Shown here in pieces: positions 17,672 through 27,213 of a DNA stretch of 64,000 bases. This DNA is from Delftia tsuruhatensis NBRC 16741 (GTDB lineage: Bacteria; Pseudomonadota; Gammaproteobacteria; Burkholderiales; Burkholderiaceae_C). The stretch is from contig NZ_BCTO01000025.1 in assembly GCF_001571325.1 (NCBI RefSeq), forward strand, positions 22,601-86,600. Reading direction: 5' to 3'. Under the pieces are notes generated by a model. It had not been told where the DNA came from. It saw only the letters and a list, made by a program, of their open reading frames with translations, and ran no database searches. The first letter of the stretch is position 1, and every line of letters begins with the position of its first letter. The position numbers and the translations under genes were made by a program.

Positions 17672-18456
17672 TCGCCTACCTTGACGGAGACGGCCACCGC
17701 TACAGCATCCAGGTGGCCAGCGCATCCCACAGCGGCAGGCGTTCCAGCAACGAAGACGCCATGGGCCTGATGGACCTGGGCGCCGGCGGCCTGTGCTGCA
17801 CCCTGGCCGATGGGGCTGGCGGGCACGGGCATGGCGAACTTGCCGCCCAGCTCACGGTCCAGGCCGTGCTGGAGGGCTTCCGGGAGAACCCGCTGTTCGC
17901 CCCTGCCAGCCTGGCCTCCCTGATTTCCCAGGCGGAGCACCGCGTCAGCGGCCAGCAGTCCACCTCGGCCTCGCGCATGCACATGAGCGCCACCGTGGTG
18001 GTGCTGTGCATCGACCCCGGGCAGGGCCGCGCCCTGTGGGCGCACTGGGGCGACTCGCGCCTGTACTGGTTCCGCGCAGGCCGCATGCACCTGCGCACCG
18101 AAGACCACAGCCTGGTGCAGCAGCTGCTGCACGCCGGCCTGTACGAAGAGAACGACCCGCGCCGCCTGCCCAACCGCAACGTCCTGGCCGGCGCCATCGG
18201 CGCCGAAGGCCAGGTGCCGCCCAGCATCCGCTCCGCCGCCGTGGCCCTGGAGCCCGGCGATGTCTTTTTGCTGTGCTCGGACGGCCTGTGGGAGGGCATG
18301 CACGAGTCGGAAATGGAGCAGCTGCTGGCCGCGAGCCAGCGCCCCGACGAATGGATACAGCGCATGGTCGGCCGCGTCGTATCCAGCGGCAATCCGCACC
18401 AGGACAACCTCAGCGCGCTGACGGTGTGGATCTGCCCGCGTGACACCAATGACTGA
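17668..18456 (+). CDS. pppA: T6SS PP2C-type Ser/Thr phosphatase (PppA-like)
   Basis: 262 residues starting at GTG 17668, which overlaps the tagH stop (GTGA). An upstream in-frame ATG would run antiparallel in composition through tagH and add non-homologous Arg-rich sequence. PP2C motifs are present in order: GRRSSNEDAMG, ADGAGGHGHGE, an HWGDSRLYWFR strand, CSDGLWE, and the final DNLSALTVW metal-binding Asp. It should remove phosphate from TagH, opposing the kinase encoded two genes earlier, and so set the activity threshold of the secretion machine. The cytoplasmic form has no signal or TM segment. Confidence 0.93.
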   Translation: MIAYLDGDGHRYSIQVASASHSGRRSSNEDAMGLMDLGAGGLCCTLADGAGGHGHGELAAQLTVQAVLEGFRENPLFAPASLASLISQAEHRVSGQQSTSASRMHMSATVVVLCIDPGQGRALWAHWGDSRLYWFRAGRMHLRTEDHSLVQQLLHAGLYEENDPRRLPNRNVLAGAIGAEGQVPPSIRSAAVALEPGDVFLLCSDGLWEGMHESEMEQLLAASQRPDEWIQRMVGRVVSSGNPHQDNLSALTVWICPRDTND

Positions 18457-18475
18457 TATCGAGACAGGAGAAGCC

Positions 18476-19075
18476 ATGTGGAAATCGCATGCACCGCATG
18501 TACCGCAAGCGCGCCGTCAGGCGCTGCAAACGCTGGGCGCCTTGGGCCTGGGCACGGCAATGGCGACCGGCCTGGCCGGCTGCGGCTCCCTCAATCCCCT
18601 GAGCCGCGCGCCTGAAGTGGCGCCCACGGCCGTGCCCGCCGCCGTGTTCGAGGTGGTGGCCGACATGGACATCAACCCCGACCGCGAAGGCATCCCCAAG
18701 CCCGTGCTGCTGCGCATCTACGAGCTGCGCGCCTCCGCCGCCTTCGACCGCGCCGGCTTCTTCGACCTGCAGGACAAGGACGACGGCCAGCTGGGCAGCG
18801 ACTTCGTGCGGCGCGAGGAATTCCTGATCGCGCCCGGCCAGCGCCAGGTGATTGAGCGCAAGGGCAACCCCGATGTGCGCGCCTTCGGCCTGTTCGCCGC
18901 CTACCGCGATCTGGAGCGCAGCACCTGGCGCGCCTCGGCCGCCGCGCCCAACTCCGTGGAGCTGCGCAGGCGGTGGTGGGGCATGGGCTCCACCGAAAAG
19001 CTGCAGCCCGTGCGCTACCAGGTGCACCTGACCCGCGAGGAGGTCACCGTGCGCATCCAACCCGCATCCCAATAA
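18476..19075 (+). CDS. tssJ: T6SS outer-membrane lipoprotein TssJ
   Basis: 199 residues with a lipoprotein signal ending in lipobox LAGC. The mature part is a TssJ beta-sandwich with MDINPDREGIPKPVLLRIYE and the strand RVDVRAFGLFAAYRDLE-type segment typical of the family. TssJ anchors the TssJLM membrane complex to the outer membrane and binds TssM. The start at 18476 follows AGGAG by 5 bp; an earlier in-frame ATG at 18440 overlaps the phosphatase gene and lacks such a site. The signal peptide carries a twin-arginine-like RRQALQ before its hydrophobic core, so export by Tat rather than Sec is possible. Confidence 0.93.
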   Translation: MWKSHAPHVPQARRQALQTLGALGLGTAMATGLAGCGSLNPLSRAPEVAPTAVPAAVFEVVADMDINPDREGIPKPVLLRIYELRASAAFDRAGFFDLQDKDDGQLGSDFVRREEFLIAPGQRQVIERKGNPDVRAFGLFAAYRDLERSTWRASAAAPNSVELRRRWWGMGSTEKLQPVRYQVHLTREEVTVRIQPASQ

Positions 19076-19092
19076 ACGCACATCTATCCACC

Positions 19093-20427
19093 ATGGTCTG
19101 GCAACGCAAAGTCATCTGGGCCGAAGGCATGTTCCTTCGGCCCCAGCACTTCCAGCAGCAGGAGCGCTTCCTGTTCCGGCAACTGCAGTCGCGCAGCCTG
19201 CCGGGACAGCCCTTTTTCTGGGGCTTCTCGGAACTGGAGCTGGACACCGATCTGCTGCGCATGGGCAAGCTGGGCATACGCTCGGCACACGGCGTACTGC
19301 CCGACGGCACGCCGTTCCAGCTGCCGGGCGACGACGAGGCGCCCACCCCGCTGGACATCGGCAAGGACCTCAAGGACGTGGTGGTGCACCTGGCCCTGCC
19401 GCTGCGCCGCCTGTCGGGCAGCGAGGTCACCTTTGGCGAAGGCACGCAAAGCCCCGCGCGCTATCTCAGTGACGTGACCGAAGTGGCGGACAGCAACGAC
19501 GTGGGCGCCCAGCCCGCCGAGGTGCAGCTGGGCCGGCTGCGCCTGAGCCTGCGCCCCGCCCACGAGCTGACCGAAGGCTGGGTCAGCCTGCCCGTGGCCC
19601 ATGTGGTCGAGCGCCAGGCCAGCGGAGGCGTGCTGCTGGAGCCCGGCTTCATTCCCACCGTGGTCAACAACGGGCCCAGCTCGGTGCTCAATACCTTCTG
19701 CAAGGAAATCCACGGCCTGCTGCGCCAGCGCGGCGAGGTTCTGGCCCAGCGCATGATCCAGCCCGAGCGCGGCGGCATCGGCGAGGTCGGCGACTTCCTG
19801 CTGCTGCAGCTCATCAACCACTGGACGGGCGCCGCCCAGCACTGGGTGCGCACCGGCAGCATCCATCCCGAGCGCCTGTTCGAGGAACTGCTGCGCCTGG
19901 CCGCCGAGCTGACCACCTTCGACCACGAGCGCCGCCGCCCCGAGGTGCTGCCCGCCTACGACCACGACGACCTGCGGCGCAGCTTTCCGCCACTGATGCT
20001 GGAGCTGCGGCGCAGCCTGTCCTCGGTGCTGGAGCAAAACGCCATCCAGATCCCGCTGCACGACCGCCAGTACGGCGTGCGCGTGGCGCTGATCCCGTCC
20101 ACCGAGCTGCTGACCACCTGCGACTTCGTGCTGGCCGCCCATGCCCAGACCACGCCGGAATTCCTGCGCACCCACTTCCCCACCCAGACCAAGCTGGGCC
20201 CCGTGGAGCGCATACGCGACCTGGTGAACCTGCACCTGCCCGGCGTCACGCTGCGGCCGCTGCCCATCGCCCCGCGCGAGATCCCCTACCACGCGGGCTA
20301 CAACTATTTCGAGGTGGACACCACGCACGACCTGTGGAACCAGCTGCAAAGCTCCGGCGGCCTTGCCATGCACGTCTCCGGTGAATTCCCCGACCTGCAG
20401 CTGGAGTTCTGGGCCATCCGCCGCTGA
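19093..20427 (+). CDS. tssK: T6SS baseplate protein TssK
   Basis: 444 residues, normal length. The N-terminal signature VIWAEGMFLRPQHFQQQERF is diagnostic of TssK (ImpJ/VasE). The C-terminal region shows the conserved PREIPYHAGYNYFEVD and LQLEFWAIRR ending. TssK trimers link the baseplate (TssE, F, G, VgrG) to the cytoplasmic domains of TssL and TssM. It is followed 21 bp later by tssL. Confidence 0.97.
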   Translation: MVWQRKVIWAEGMFLRPQHFQQQERFLFRQLQSRSLPGQPFFWGFSELELDTDLLRMGKLGIRSAHGVLPDGTPFQLPGDDEAPTPLDIGKDLKDVVVHLALPLRRLSGSEVTFGEGTQSPARYLSDVTEVADSNDVGAQPAEVQLGRLRLSLRPAHELTEGWVSLPVAHVVERQASGGVLLEPGFIPTVVNNGPSSVLNTFCKEIHGLLRQRGEVLAQRMIQPERGGIGEVGDFLLLQLINHWTGAAQHWVRTGSIHPERLFEELLRLAAELTTFDHERRRPEVLPAYDHDDLRRSFPPLMLELRRSLSSVLEQNAIQIPLHDRQYGVRVALIPSTELLTTCDFVLAAHAQTTPEFLRTHFPTQTKLGPVERIRDLVNLHLPGVTLRPLPIAPREIPYHAGYNYFEVDTTHDLWNQLQSSGGLAMHVSGEFPDLQLEFWAIRR

Positions 20428-20448
20428 CGGCGCGACGCATCTTCCGAC

Positions 20449-21780
20449 ATGAACAGTTCCAACATCAGCCACCAAATGCCCTGGGGGAGAGACGGCGACG
20501 CGGGCCGTGCCGAAGGCGCAGCCAGCGCCTCGCCCGCGCCTGCCGGCCAGGAGCCGCTGCGCTCCAACCTGCCCGACGTGGTCAGCGGCGGCAACCCGCT
20601 GGTGGCCGCCGCCAACCAGCTGCTGAACCTCATCCCCCAGATCCGCGCCATGGTCACCAACGAAGACCCGCGCGCGCTGCAGCAGCTGCTGCTCGAACAC
20701 ATACGCGAGTTCGAGCAGCGCGCCGGCGCCAGCGGCGTGCCCATGGAAACCATCATCGGCGCGCGCTACTGCATCTGCACCGTGCTCGACGAAACCGCCG
20801 CCCAGACGCCCTGGGGAAGCGCAGGTATCTGGCCTCACTACAGCCTGCTCGTGGCCCTGCATAACGAAACCTGGGGCGGCGAGAAGTTCTTCCAGCTGCT
20901 GGCCCGGCTGGTGCAGACGCCGCACCAGCACATCGACCTCATCGAGCTGCTGTACTACTGCGTGATGCTGGGCTTCGAAGGCCGCTACCGCGTGATCGAC
21001 AACGGCCGCGCCCAGCTGGAGACGCTCAAGGCGCGCCTGCTGCAGCTCATCGAATCGACGCGCGGCGACCGCAGCAGCCTGCTGTCCGTGCACTGGCGCG
21101 GCGTGCAGCGCCTGGCCTCGCCGCCCTGGGCCATGGTGCCGCTGTGGGTGGCGGCAGCCATCACGCTGCTGCTGGCGTTCTTCATCTACCTGTGGTTCAG
21201 CTACCGGCTGTCCAACAGCTCGGATGATCTGTTCGCCGCCATCAACGAGATCCGGTTCCCGCGCACCTCGGCGGCTGCCACCGTGGCCACCATCAAGCCG
21301 CGGCTGCGGCAATTCCTGGAGCCCGAAATCCGCGAAGGCCTGGTCAGCGTGCGCGACGAAGCCGACCGCAGCACCGTCATCCTGCGCGGCGACGGCCTGT
21401 TCGACCCGGCTGCCACCGTCGTCAAGCCCCGCTACGTGCAGGTCATCCACCGCGTGGCCGCGGCGCTGGACGAAGTGCCGGGCAAGGTCATCGTCAATGG
21501 CTACACCGACAACCTGCCCATCCGCACGGCGCGCTTCCCGTCCAACTGGAACCTGTCGCAGGAGCGCGCCCAGGCCGTGTCCCAGATGCTGGGCGGCTCG
21601 CTGCGCGACCGCCAGCGCCTGCATGCCGAGGGCCGTGCCGACAGCGACCCCGTCGCCCCCAACAACACGGCCGAAGGCCGGGCGCTGAACCGGCGGGTGG
21701 AAATCGTCCTGCTGGTCGCGCCCCAGCAGCGTGACCAGCAACTGCAGGCCCTGCCTGCCGCACCCGAGACCAGGAACTGA
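20449..21780 (+). CDS. tssL: T6SS inner-membrane protein TssL with OmpA-like C-terminus
   Basis: 443 residues. The cytoplasmic DotU/IcmH domain (about 40-225) contains NPLVAAANQLLNLIPQIR and the conserved YCICTVLDETAAQTPWG motif. One TM helix (about 230-252) leads to a periplasmic OmpA/MotB-type peptidoglycan-binding domain (about 320-435) with the signature VNGYTDNLPI and ending in GRALNRRVEIVL. This is the extended form of TssL, which anchors the complex directly to the cell wall. It lies 5 bp before tssM. Confidence 0.97.
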   Translation: MNSSNISHQMPWGRDGDAGRAEGAASASPAPAGQEPLRSNLPDVVSGGNPLVAAANQLLNLIPQIRAMVTNEDPRALQQLLLEHIREFEQRAGASGVPMETIIGARYCICTVLDETAAQTPWGSAGIWPHYSLLVALHNETWGGEKFFQLLARLVQTPHQHIDLIELLYYCVMLGFEGRYRVIDNGRAQLETLKARLLQLIESTRGDRSSLLSVHWRGVQRLASPPWAMVPLWVAAAITLLLAFFIYLWFSYRLSNSSDDLFAAINEIRFPRTSAAATVATIKPRLRQFLEPEIREGLVSVRDEADRSTVILRGDGLFDPAATVVKPRYVQVIHRVAAALDEVPGKVIVNGYTDNLPIRTARFPSNWNLSQERAQAVSQMLGGSLRDRQRLHAEGRADSDPVAPNNTAEGRALNRRVEIVLLVAPQQRDQQLQALPAAPETRN

Positions 21781-21785
21781 CCCCC

Positions 21786-24700
21786 ATGATCCGTCGCATC
21801 GCCTCATGGCTGTTCAACCGCTACATGCTGGAGCTTCTGGGCCTGGTGGCCCTGAGCCTGCTCATCTGGTTCGTCGGCCCCCTCGTCTTCATCCAGCCCT
21901 ACCAGCCACTGGGCAGCCCCACCGTGCGCTGGTGGTTGATCGCCGGCCTGTTCATCCTCTGGTTCCTGCGCCTGCTGCTGAAATGGTGGCGCGCACAGCG
22001 CATGAACGAGCACCTCATGACCGGCCTGTCCCGCCTGACCTCGCCGCGCGAGGCGGACGGCACGCCCGCTGCCGGCTCCGAGGAAGTGGCAGAGCTGGAG
22101 TCCCGCTTCAAGGAAGCCCTGGACACGCTGAGCAAGACCCGCTTCGGCCAGACCGAAGGCGGCCTGTTCGGGCGCTGGAACAAGCGCTACATCTACCAGC
22201 TGCCCTGGTACCTGATCATCGGCTCGCCGGGTTCGGGCAAGACCACGGCCCTGATCAACTCGGGGCTGGACTTCCCGCTGGCGGCCCAGTTCGGCAAGCG
22301 CGCCATCCCCGGCATGGGCGGCACGCGCAACTGCGACTGGTGGTTCACCGACCAAGCCGTGCTGCTGGACACGGCCGGCCGCTACACCACCCAGGAAAGC
22401 GATGCGGAGCAGGACAAGGCTGCCTGGAAGGGCTTCATGCAACTGCTCAGGCGCTTTCGCGGACGCCAGCCCGTCAACGGCGTCATCGTCACGCTCAGCG
22501 TGCAGGAGCTGCTCAGCAGCAGCGATACCGAGCGTGCCCAGCTGGCCCAGCTGATCGGCCTGCGCCTGAGCGAGCTGTGCGAGGAGCTGACCATCCGCTT
22601 TCCCGTCTACGTGCTGGTCACCAAGAGCGACCTGCTGGCGGGCTTCAACGAGTTCTTCGGCGCCATGAGCCGCGAGGAGCGCGCCCAGGTCTGGGGCTTC
22701 ACCTACCCCTATGACGAAAAGACCCAGCGCTCGCCCGCCAGCGACCCGCAGGCCGCCAGCGCCCTGTACATGGAGGAATTCGACGCCCTGGTCGCCCAGA
22801 TCAACCGCCTGCTGCCCCAGCGGCTGATGACCGAGCCCGATCTTGCGCGCCGCAGCCTGCTCTACGCACTGCCCCAGCAGTTTGCCGGCCTCAAGGACGT
22901 GGTGCGCGACACGCTGGATGCGGCGTTCTCCGCCTCGCGCTTCAAGGAAAAGCCGCTGCTGCGCGGCGTCTACTTCACCAGCGGAACGCAGGAGGGCATG
23001 CCCTTCGACCGCGTGATGTCGGCCCTGTCGCGCCGCTTTGCGCTGCGCGGCCGCCTGCCGGCCGATGCCGTGCCACAGCAGGGCCGCAGCTACTTCCTGG
23101 AGTCGCTGTTCAAGGACGTGATGTTCAACGAGTCCGGCCTGACCGGGCGCAACGCCAAGAAAGAGCGCCAGCTGCGCCTGATGCAGGCCGCCGGCCTGTG
23201 CGCCCTGCTGCTGGCCCTGGGCGGCGCGGCGCTGGCATGGACGCTGAGCTACGAGAACAACCAGCGCTACCTGAACGAAGTGGCCGACAACGCCGGCACG
23301 CTGCGCCAGGCCGTGGAGGAATCCAAGGCCACCGATCCCGACAACGTGGTCGCCCTGGTGCCCATGCTCAACCACGCGGCGCGCGTGGCGCAGAGCAGCC
23401 GCTTCGAGGAATCAGCCCCGCTGGGCTGGCGCTGGGGCCTGCTGCAGGTGCCCAAGGTGCAGACGGCCGCCCACGCCACCTACCTGCGCCTGCTGGAAGA
23501 CGCCTGGCTGCCGCGCCTGAGCAGCCATGTCGCGCGCTCGCTGCGCCAGGTCAGCACCGGCAGCCCCGAGGCCAGCTACGAAACGCTCAAGGCCTATCTC
23601 ATGCTCTACGAGCCCGACCACTTCGACGCCACCTTCGTCAAGGCCTGGCTGCGCAGCGATTGGGAAAACACCCTGCCCCAGCATCTGGTGCAGGCCGGCC
23701 TGGTGGACCAGCTGTCCGAGCACCTGGACCGCCTCATCGACGGCCGCGTGGTGGTCTCCGCCCAGCCCATCGACGCCAACCTGGTCGCCGAAGTGCGCCA
23801 GCGCCTGGCCCAGATGTCGCCCGCCCAGCGTGCCTACAGCCGCCTCAAGCAGCTGCTGAACACCGGCGACAAGCTGCCGCCCGACTTCAGCGTAGTGCGT
23901 GCCAGCGGACCCGAGGCGCCCCAGGTCTTTGCGCGTGCAAGCGGCAAACCGCTCACCCAGGGCATCAGCGGCCTGTTCACCTATGACGGCTACCACGGCC
24001 TCTTCCTGCACGAGCTGCCCAAGGTCACCACCTTGCTGGCCAAGGAGGAAACCTGGGTGCTGGGCCAGGCCGAAGGCCGGCGCAGCGTGGCCCAGGAAGT
24101 GCTCACGGGCCAGCTGGCCAACGAGGTCAAGCGCCTGTACCTGATGGAGTACGCGCGCCTGTGGGAAACCTTCCTGGCCGACATCCGCCCCATACGCACG
24201 GCCTCGCTGGAGCAGGCCGGCGAGCAGGCCCGCCTGTACTCGTCCGCCAACTCCAGCCTGGAGCAGTTCATCCGCGCCGTGGCCCGCGAGACCACGCTGG
24301 CCCGCCGCCCGGACCAGCAGGAAGGCGGCAGCTCGGGCAGCACCAGCAGCTGGCTGGGCGAGAAACTGCAGCGCATCCGCGAGGAACAGCACCAGCTCAG
24401 CCGCCTGACCGGCAAGCCGCTGAACGTGGGCGGCATGCTGGCCACCGGCACGCTGGAGGCCGACATCGTGGACTTCCGCTTCCGCGAATACCGGCGCCTT
24501 GCCACCAGCAACGGCTCGGGCCCGGCGCCCATCACCGCCAGCCTGCAGGTGCTCAACGAGGCGGCGGCCGTCATCGCCTCGGCGCGCCAGCAGGTGATCC
24601 AGGGCGGCGGCGTGCCTCCCTCGCTGAGCGGCACGCTGGAGAAGGTGCGCTCGGAGGCCAAGCGCGTGCCGCCTCCGCTCAACAGCATGTACGAGGCCCT

Positions 24701-25442
24701 GGCCACCTCCACCTCGTCCTTCGTGGGAAGCAGCGTGCGCAGCACGCTGGGCGGCAACCTCAACGCCACCATCGGCGACTTCTGCCGCCGAGCCATCCTG
24801 GGCCGCTACCCCTTCACGCGCAGCGCCACGCGCGACGTGACCACGGACGACTTCGCCCGCCTGTTCGCCACCGGCGGCACCATGGACGAGTTCTTCCGCA
24901 CCCAGCTGCAGACCATGGTGGACATCTCCACCGTGCCCTGGACCTTCAAGCAGGGTGTGGACGGCACGCCGGTGGGGGGCTCTGCCTCGCTGGCCGCCTT
25001 CCAGCGCGCGGCCTCCATCCGCGACGTGTTCTTCCGCGCAGGCGGCAACACGCCCGGCATCCGGCTGGAGATCAAGCCGCTGGACATGGACGCCTCCATC
25101 TCCCAGATGGTGCTGGACGTGGACGGCGAGATCGTGCGCTACCAGCACGGCCCGCAAATCCCCAAGGCCGTCTCCTGGCCCGGCACGCGCGGCACCGGCC
25201 AGGCCCGGCTGCAGATCACGGCGGCCGGCGCGCAGAACACCGGCATCGTGACCGAAGGCCCCTGGGCCCTGCACCGCCTGTTCGACCGCGCCCAGATCCT
25301 GCCGGGCAACTCGCCCGAGCGCTTCACGGCCATCTTCACCATCGACGGGCGCAAGCTGCGCATGGAAGTCACCACCAGCAGCGTTCTCAACCCATTCCGG
25401 CTCAAGGCCATGGAGGAATTCGAATGTCCGGACCGGCTGTGA
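21786..25442 (+). CDS. tssM: T6SS inner-membrane protein TssM (IcmF-like)
   Basis: 1218 residues. Two TM helices occur near the N-terminus (about 12-35 and 45-65), then a cytoplasmic NTPase-like domain with Walker A GSPGSGKT (146-153) and a Walker B-like LLDTAGRY. A third TM helix at about 464-488 precedes a large periplasmic IcmF/TssM region that binds TssJ. TssM spans the inner membrane and periplasm and is the central pillar of the membrane complex. The intact Walker A suggests the nucleotide-binding form. The last 19 bp overlap the tagF start. Confidence 0.97.
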   Translation: MIRRIASWLFNRYMLELLGLVALSLLIWFVGPLVFIQPYQPLGSPTVRWWLIAGLFILWFLRLLLKWWRAQRMNEHLMTGLSRLTSPREADGTPAAGSEEVAELESRFKEALDTLSKTRFGQTEGGLFGRWNKRYIYQLPWYLIIGSPGSGKTTALINSGLDFPLAAQFGKRAIPGMGGTRNCDWWFTDQAVLLDTAGRYTTQESDAEQDKAAWKGFMQLLRRFRGRQPVNGVIVTLSVQELLSSSDTERAQLAQLIGLRLSELCEELTIRFPVYVLVTKSDLLAGFNEFFGAMSREERAQVWGFTYPYDEKTQRSPASDPQAASALYMEEFDALVAQINRLLPQRLMTEPDLARRSLLYALPQQFAGLKDVVRDTLDAAFSASRFKEKPLLRGVYFTSGTQEGMPFDRVMSALSRRFALRGRLPADAVPQQGRSYFLESLFKDVMFNESGLTGRNAKKERQLRLMQAAGLCALLLALGGAALAWTLSYENNQRYLNEVADNAGTLRQAVEESKATDPDNVVALVPMLNHAARVAQSSRFEESAPLGWRWGLLQVPKVQTAAHATYLRLLEDAWLPRLSSHVARSLRQVSTGSPEASYETLKAYLMLYEPDHFDATFVKAWLRSDWENTLPQHLVQAGLVDQLSEHLDRLIDGRVVVSAQPIDANLVAEVRQRLAQMSPAQRAYSRLKQLLNTGDKLPPDFSVVRASGPEAPQVFARASGKPLTQGISGLFTYDGYHGLFLHELPKVTTLLAKEETWVLGQAEGRRSVAQEVLTGQLANEVKRLYLMEYARLWETFLADIRPIRTASLEQAGEQARLYSSANSSLEQFIRAVARETTLARRPDQQEGGSSGSTSSWLGEKLQRIREEQHQLSRLTGKPLNVGGMLATGTLEADIVDFRFREYRRLATSNGSGPAPITASLQVLNEAAAVIASARQQVIQGGGVPPSLSGTLEKVRSEAKRVPPPLNSMYEALATSTSSFVGSSVRSTLGGNLNATIGDFCRRAILGRYPFTRSATRDVTTDDFARLFATGGTMDEFFRTQLQTMVDISTVPWTFKQGVDGTPVGGSASLAAFQRAASIRDVFFRAGGNTPGIRLEIKPLDMDASISQMVLDVDGEIVRYQHGPQIPKAVSWPGTRGTGQARLQITAAGAQNTGIVTEGPWALHRLFDRAQILPGNSPERFTAIFTIDGRKLRMEVTTSSVLNPFRLKAMEEFECPDRL

Positions 25443-26128
25443 ACGCCATGACTGTCCAGCGGCCATGCGCCGCCTGGTGGGGCAAGCTGCCCAGCCAGGG
25501 CGATTTCGTCGGCCGGCGCATGCCCCACGCACTGACCATGCGCTGGGACGAATGGCTGCGCAACGGCATGGACCAGTTGCGCAGCGATGCGGCCGATGGC
25601 TGGTCCACGCGCTTCGTGCACTCGCCGCTGTGGTTCTTCCTGTGCCCTGCCTCCATCCTGGGCCAGTCCATGGTGGGCGTGATCGGCCCCAGCTCCGACC
25701 GCATCGGCAGGCTCTTTCCGCTGGCCATCATGGCCACGGTGGACGGCAGCTCCGGCATACCGGCGTCGGACCAGGACATCGAACGCTTTCTGAGCGGCGC
25801 ACGCGATGCGCTCATCGACGCGCGACGCCTGCCCCTGTCGGCCCAGCAGCTCGACGAGCGGCTGGCCACCCTGCAATGGCCGTTCCAGCAGGAGCGCAGC
25901 GCGCCGGACAGCACCTCCATCCACAGCCTGCTGGCGGATCTTGACATGGGCGCCTCGCAAGGCAACGCCGCGCGCCTGCCGCGCATGGACTGGCGCGCCT
26001 GCATGCGCCCGGGCTCCACCACCTCCGTCTGGTGGATCTCGGCCACGCCGCGCCACGCCCCTGACGAAGTGGTCCAGCACGAAGTGCTGCACCGCCGCCT
26101 GTTCACCCGGCTGTTCAAGGGCGCCTGA
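25424..26128 (+). CDS. tagF: T6SS-associated protein TagF
   Basis: 234 residues. The family's hallmarks are at the N-terminus: WWGKLPSQGDFVGRRMP, then the WDEWL and WFFLCP segments and GRLFPLA. TagF is a cytoplasmic negative regulator in other bacteria, where it sequesters the FHA protein. Here it is a stand-alone gene, whereas some species fuse it to the PppA phosphatase. The ATG at 25424 lies inside the tssM reading frame with GGAGGA just upstream, so expression is probably coupled; an ATG at 25448 is an alternative. Confidence 0.92.
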   Translation: MSGPAVNAMTVQRPCAAWWGKLPSQGDFVGRRMPHALTMRWDEWLRNGMDQLRSDAADGWSTRFVHSPLWFFLCPASILGQSMVGVIGPSSDRIGRLFPLAIMATVDGSSGIPASDQDIERFLSGARDALIDARRLPLSAQQLDERLATLQWPFQQERSAPDSTSIHSLLADLDMGASQGNAARLPRMDWRACMRPGSTTSVWWISATPRHAPDEVVQHEVLHRRLFTRLFKGA

Positions 26129-26187
26129 ACCCGCACAGAGCGCACGGCCCCTGCACACCAAACCCCAAGCCACATCGAATCCCGCCC

Positions 26188-27213
26188 ATGGCCAATATCC
26201 AGGACCTGCTGACCGAGACCTCCGCCGAGCCCCCCTGCGGCCCGGACCTCACCTATGACAACGACTTCCAGTCCATGGAAAGCGCTGCGCAGGGCAAGGT
26301 CGAACAGCAGTTCGGCGACACCGTCATCCCCGCCGAACCACCGGACTGGCGCGACGTGGAGCGCCAGGCCTCGGCCCTGATGCAGCGCACCAAGGACCTG
26401 CGCGTGGCCGTGCTGCTGTGCCGTGCCTGGACCATCCTGCACGGCCTGCGCGGCACGCTGCAGGGCCTGCAGCTGTGCGCCGCCCTGCTGGAGCGCCACT
26501 GGGAGCATGTCCACCCCCTGCCCGAGGACGGCGACGACTACTTCATGCGCATGAACGCCCTGGGCACCCTGTCGGACGTGACGGGCTTTGTGCGCGACCT
26601 GCGCAACGCCGACTTCCTGCGCGGAGCCCTGGGCCAGATCAGCGTGCGCGACGCCGAACTGATGGCCAGGGGCAACGTGCCCGAGGACCTGCCGCACCTG
26701 ACCGCCGACGAATTGCGCATGGCCTCGGCCCGCGCACATGCCGAGGGCCACGAAACCCTGCTGGCCGTCACCCCTGCGCTGCAGGAACTCGACCGGATCC
26801 GTGCCTGCTGCGAACAGCACCTGCCCAGCCACCAGCAGCCCGAGCTCGACGGCCTGCGCCAGCTGCTGCTGGCCCTCGGTCAATGGCTGCCCCAGTCCAC
26901 AGGCGACGCCGACACGGCCGCTGAAACCGATCCGGCCGCACAGGCCGGCACCGGGGACGGCCTGGCATCCCAGCCCGCGCCCGGCCCCCCCCACACCCCG
27001 GCACGCAACCGCGAACAGGCGATTGCCCAGTTGCTGGAAATCGCCGCCTTCGTGGAGCGCACCGAGCCCTCCAACCCCGCCCCCCTGCTCATCCGCCGCG
27101 CCGCCCGCTTCATGCGCATGGGCTTCATGGACATCCTGCGCGAACTGTCGCCCGACAGCCTGGCCCAGGTGGAAGTGATCACGGGCGCCCACCTGCAGGA
27201 GCAGCAGACATGA
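26188..27213 (+). CDS. tssA: T6SS cap/baseplate protein TssA
   Basis: 341 residues. The N-terminal ImpA_N domain is clear (PCGPDLTYDNDFQSME and the PPDWRDVERQASALM segment, about 10-120). The short C-terminal part carries the motif NREQAIAQLLEIAAFVERTEPSNPAPLLIRRA-type ending conserved in this class (about 270-320) and no large C-terminal extension, so it belongs to the shorter TssA class. TssA primes tail polymerisation and connects baseplate and sheath end. Its stop overlaps the start of the next small gene (ATGA). Confidence 0.95.
   Translation: MANIQDLLTETSAEPPCGPDLTYDNDFQSMESAAQGKVEQQFGDTVIPAEPPDWRDVERQASALMQRTKDLRVAVLLCRAWTILHGLRGTLQGLQLCAALLERHWEHVHPLPEDGDDYFMRMNALGTLSDVTGFVRDLRNADFLRGALGQISVRDAELMARGNVPEDLPHLTADELRMASARAHAEGHETLLAVTPALQELDRIRACCEQHLPSHQQPELDGLRQLLLALGQWLPQSTGDADTAAETDPAAQAGTGDGLASQPAPGPPHTPARNREQAIAQLLEIAAFVERTEPSNPAPLLIRRAARFMRMGFMDILRELSPDSLAQVEVITGAHLQEQQT

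Noticed and set aside
19084..21807. A 907-codon minus-strand open frame opposite tssK and tssL
   Set aside because: It is the antisense shadow of two certain T6SS genes and has no recognisable motif.
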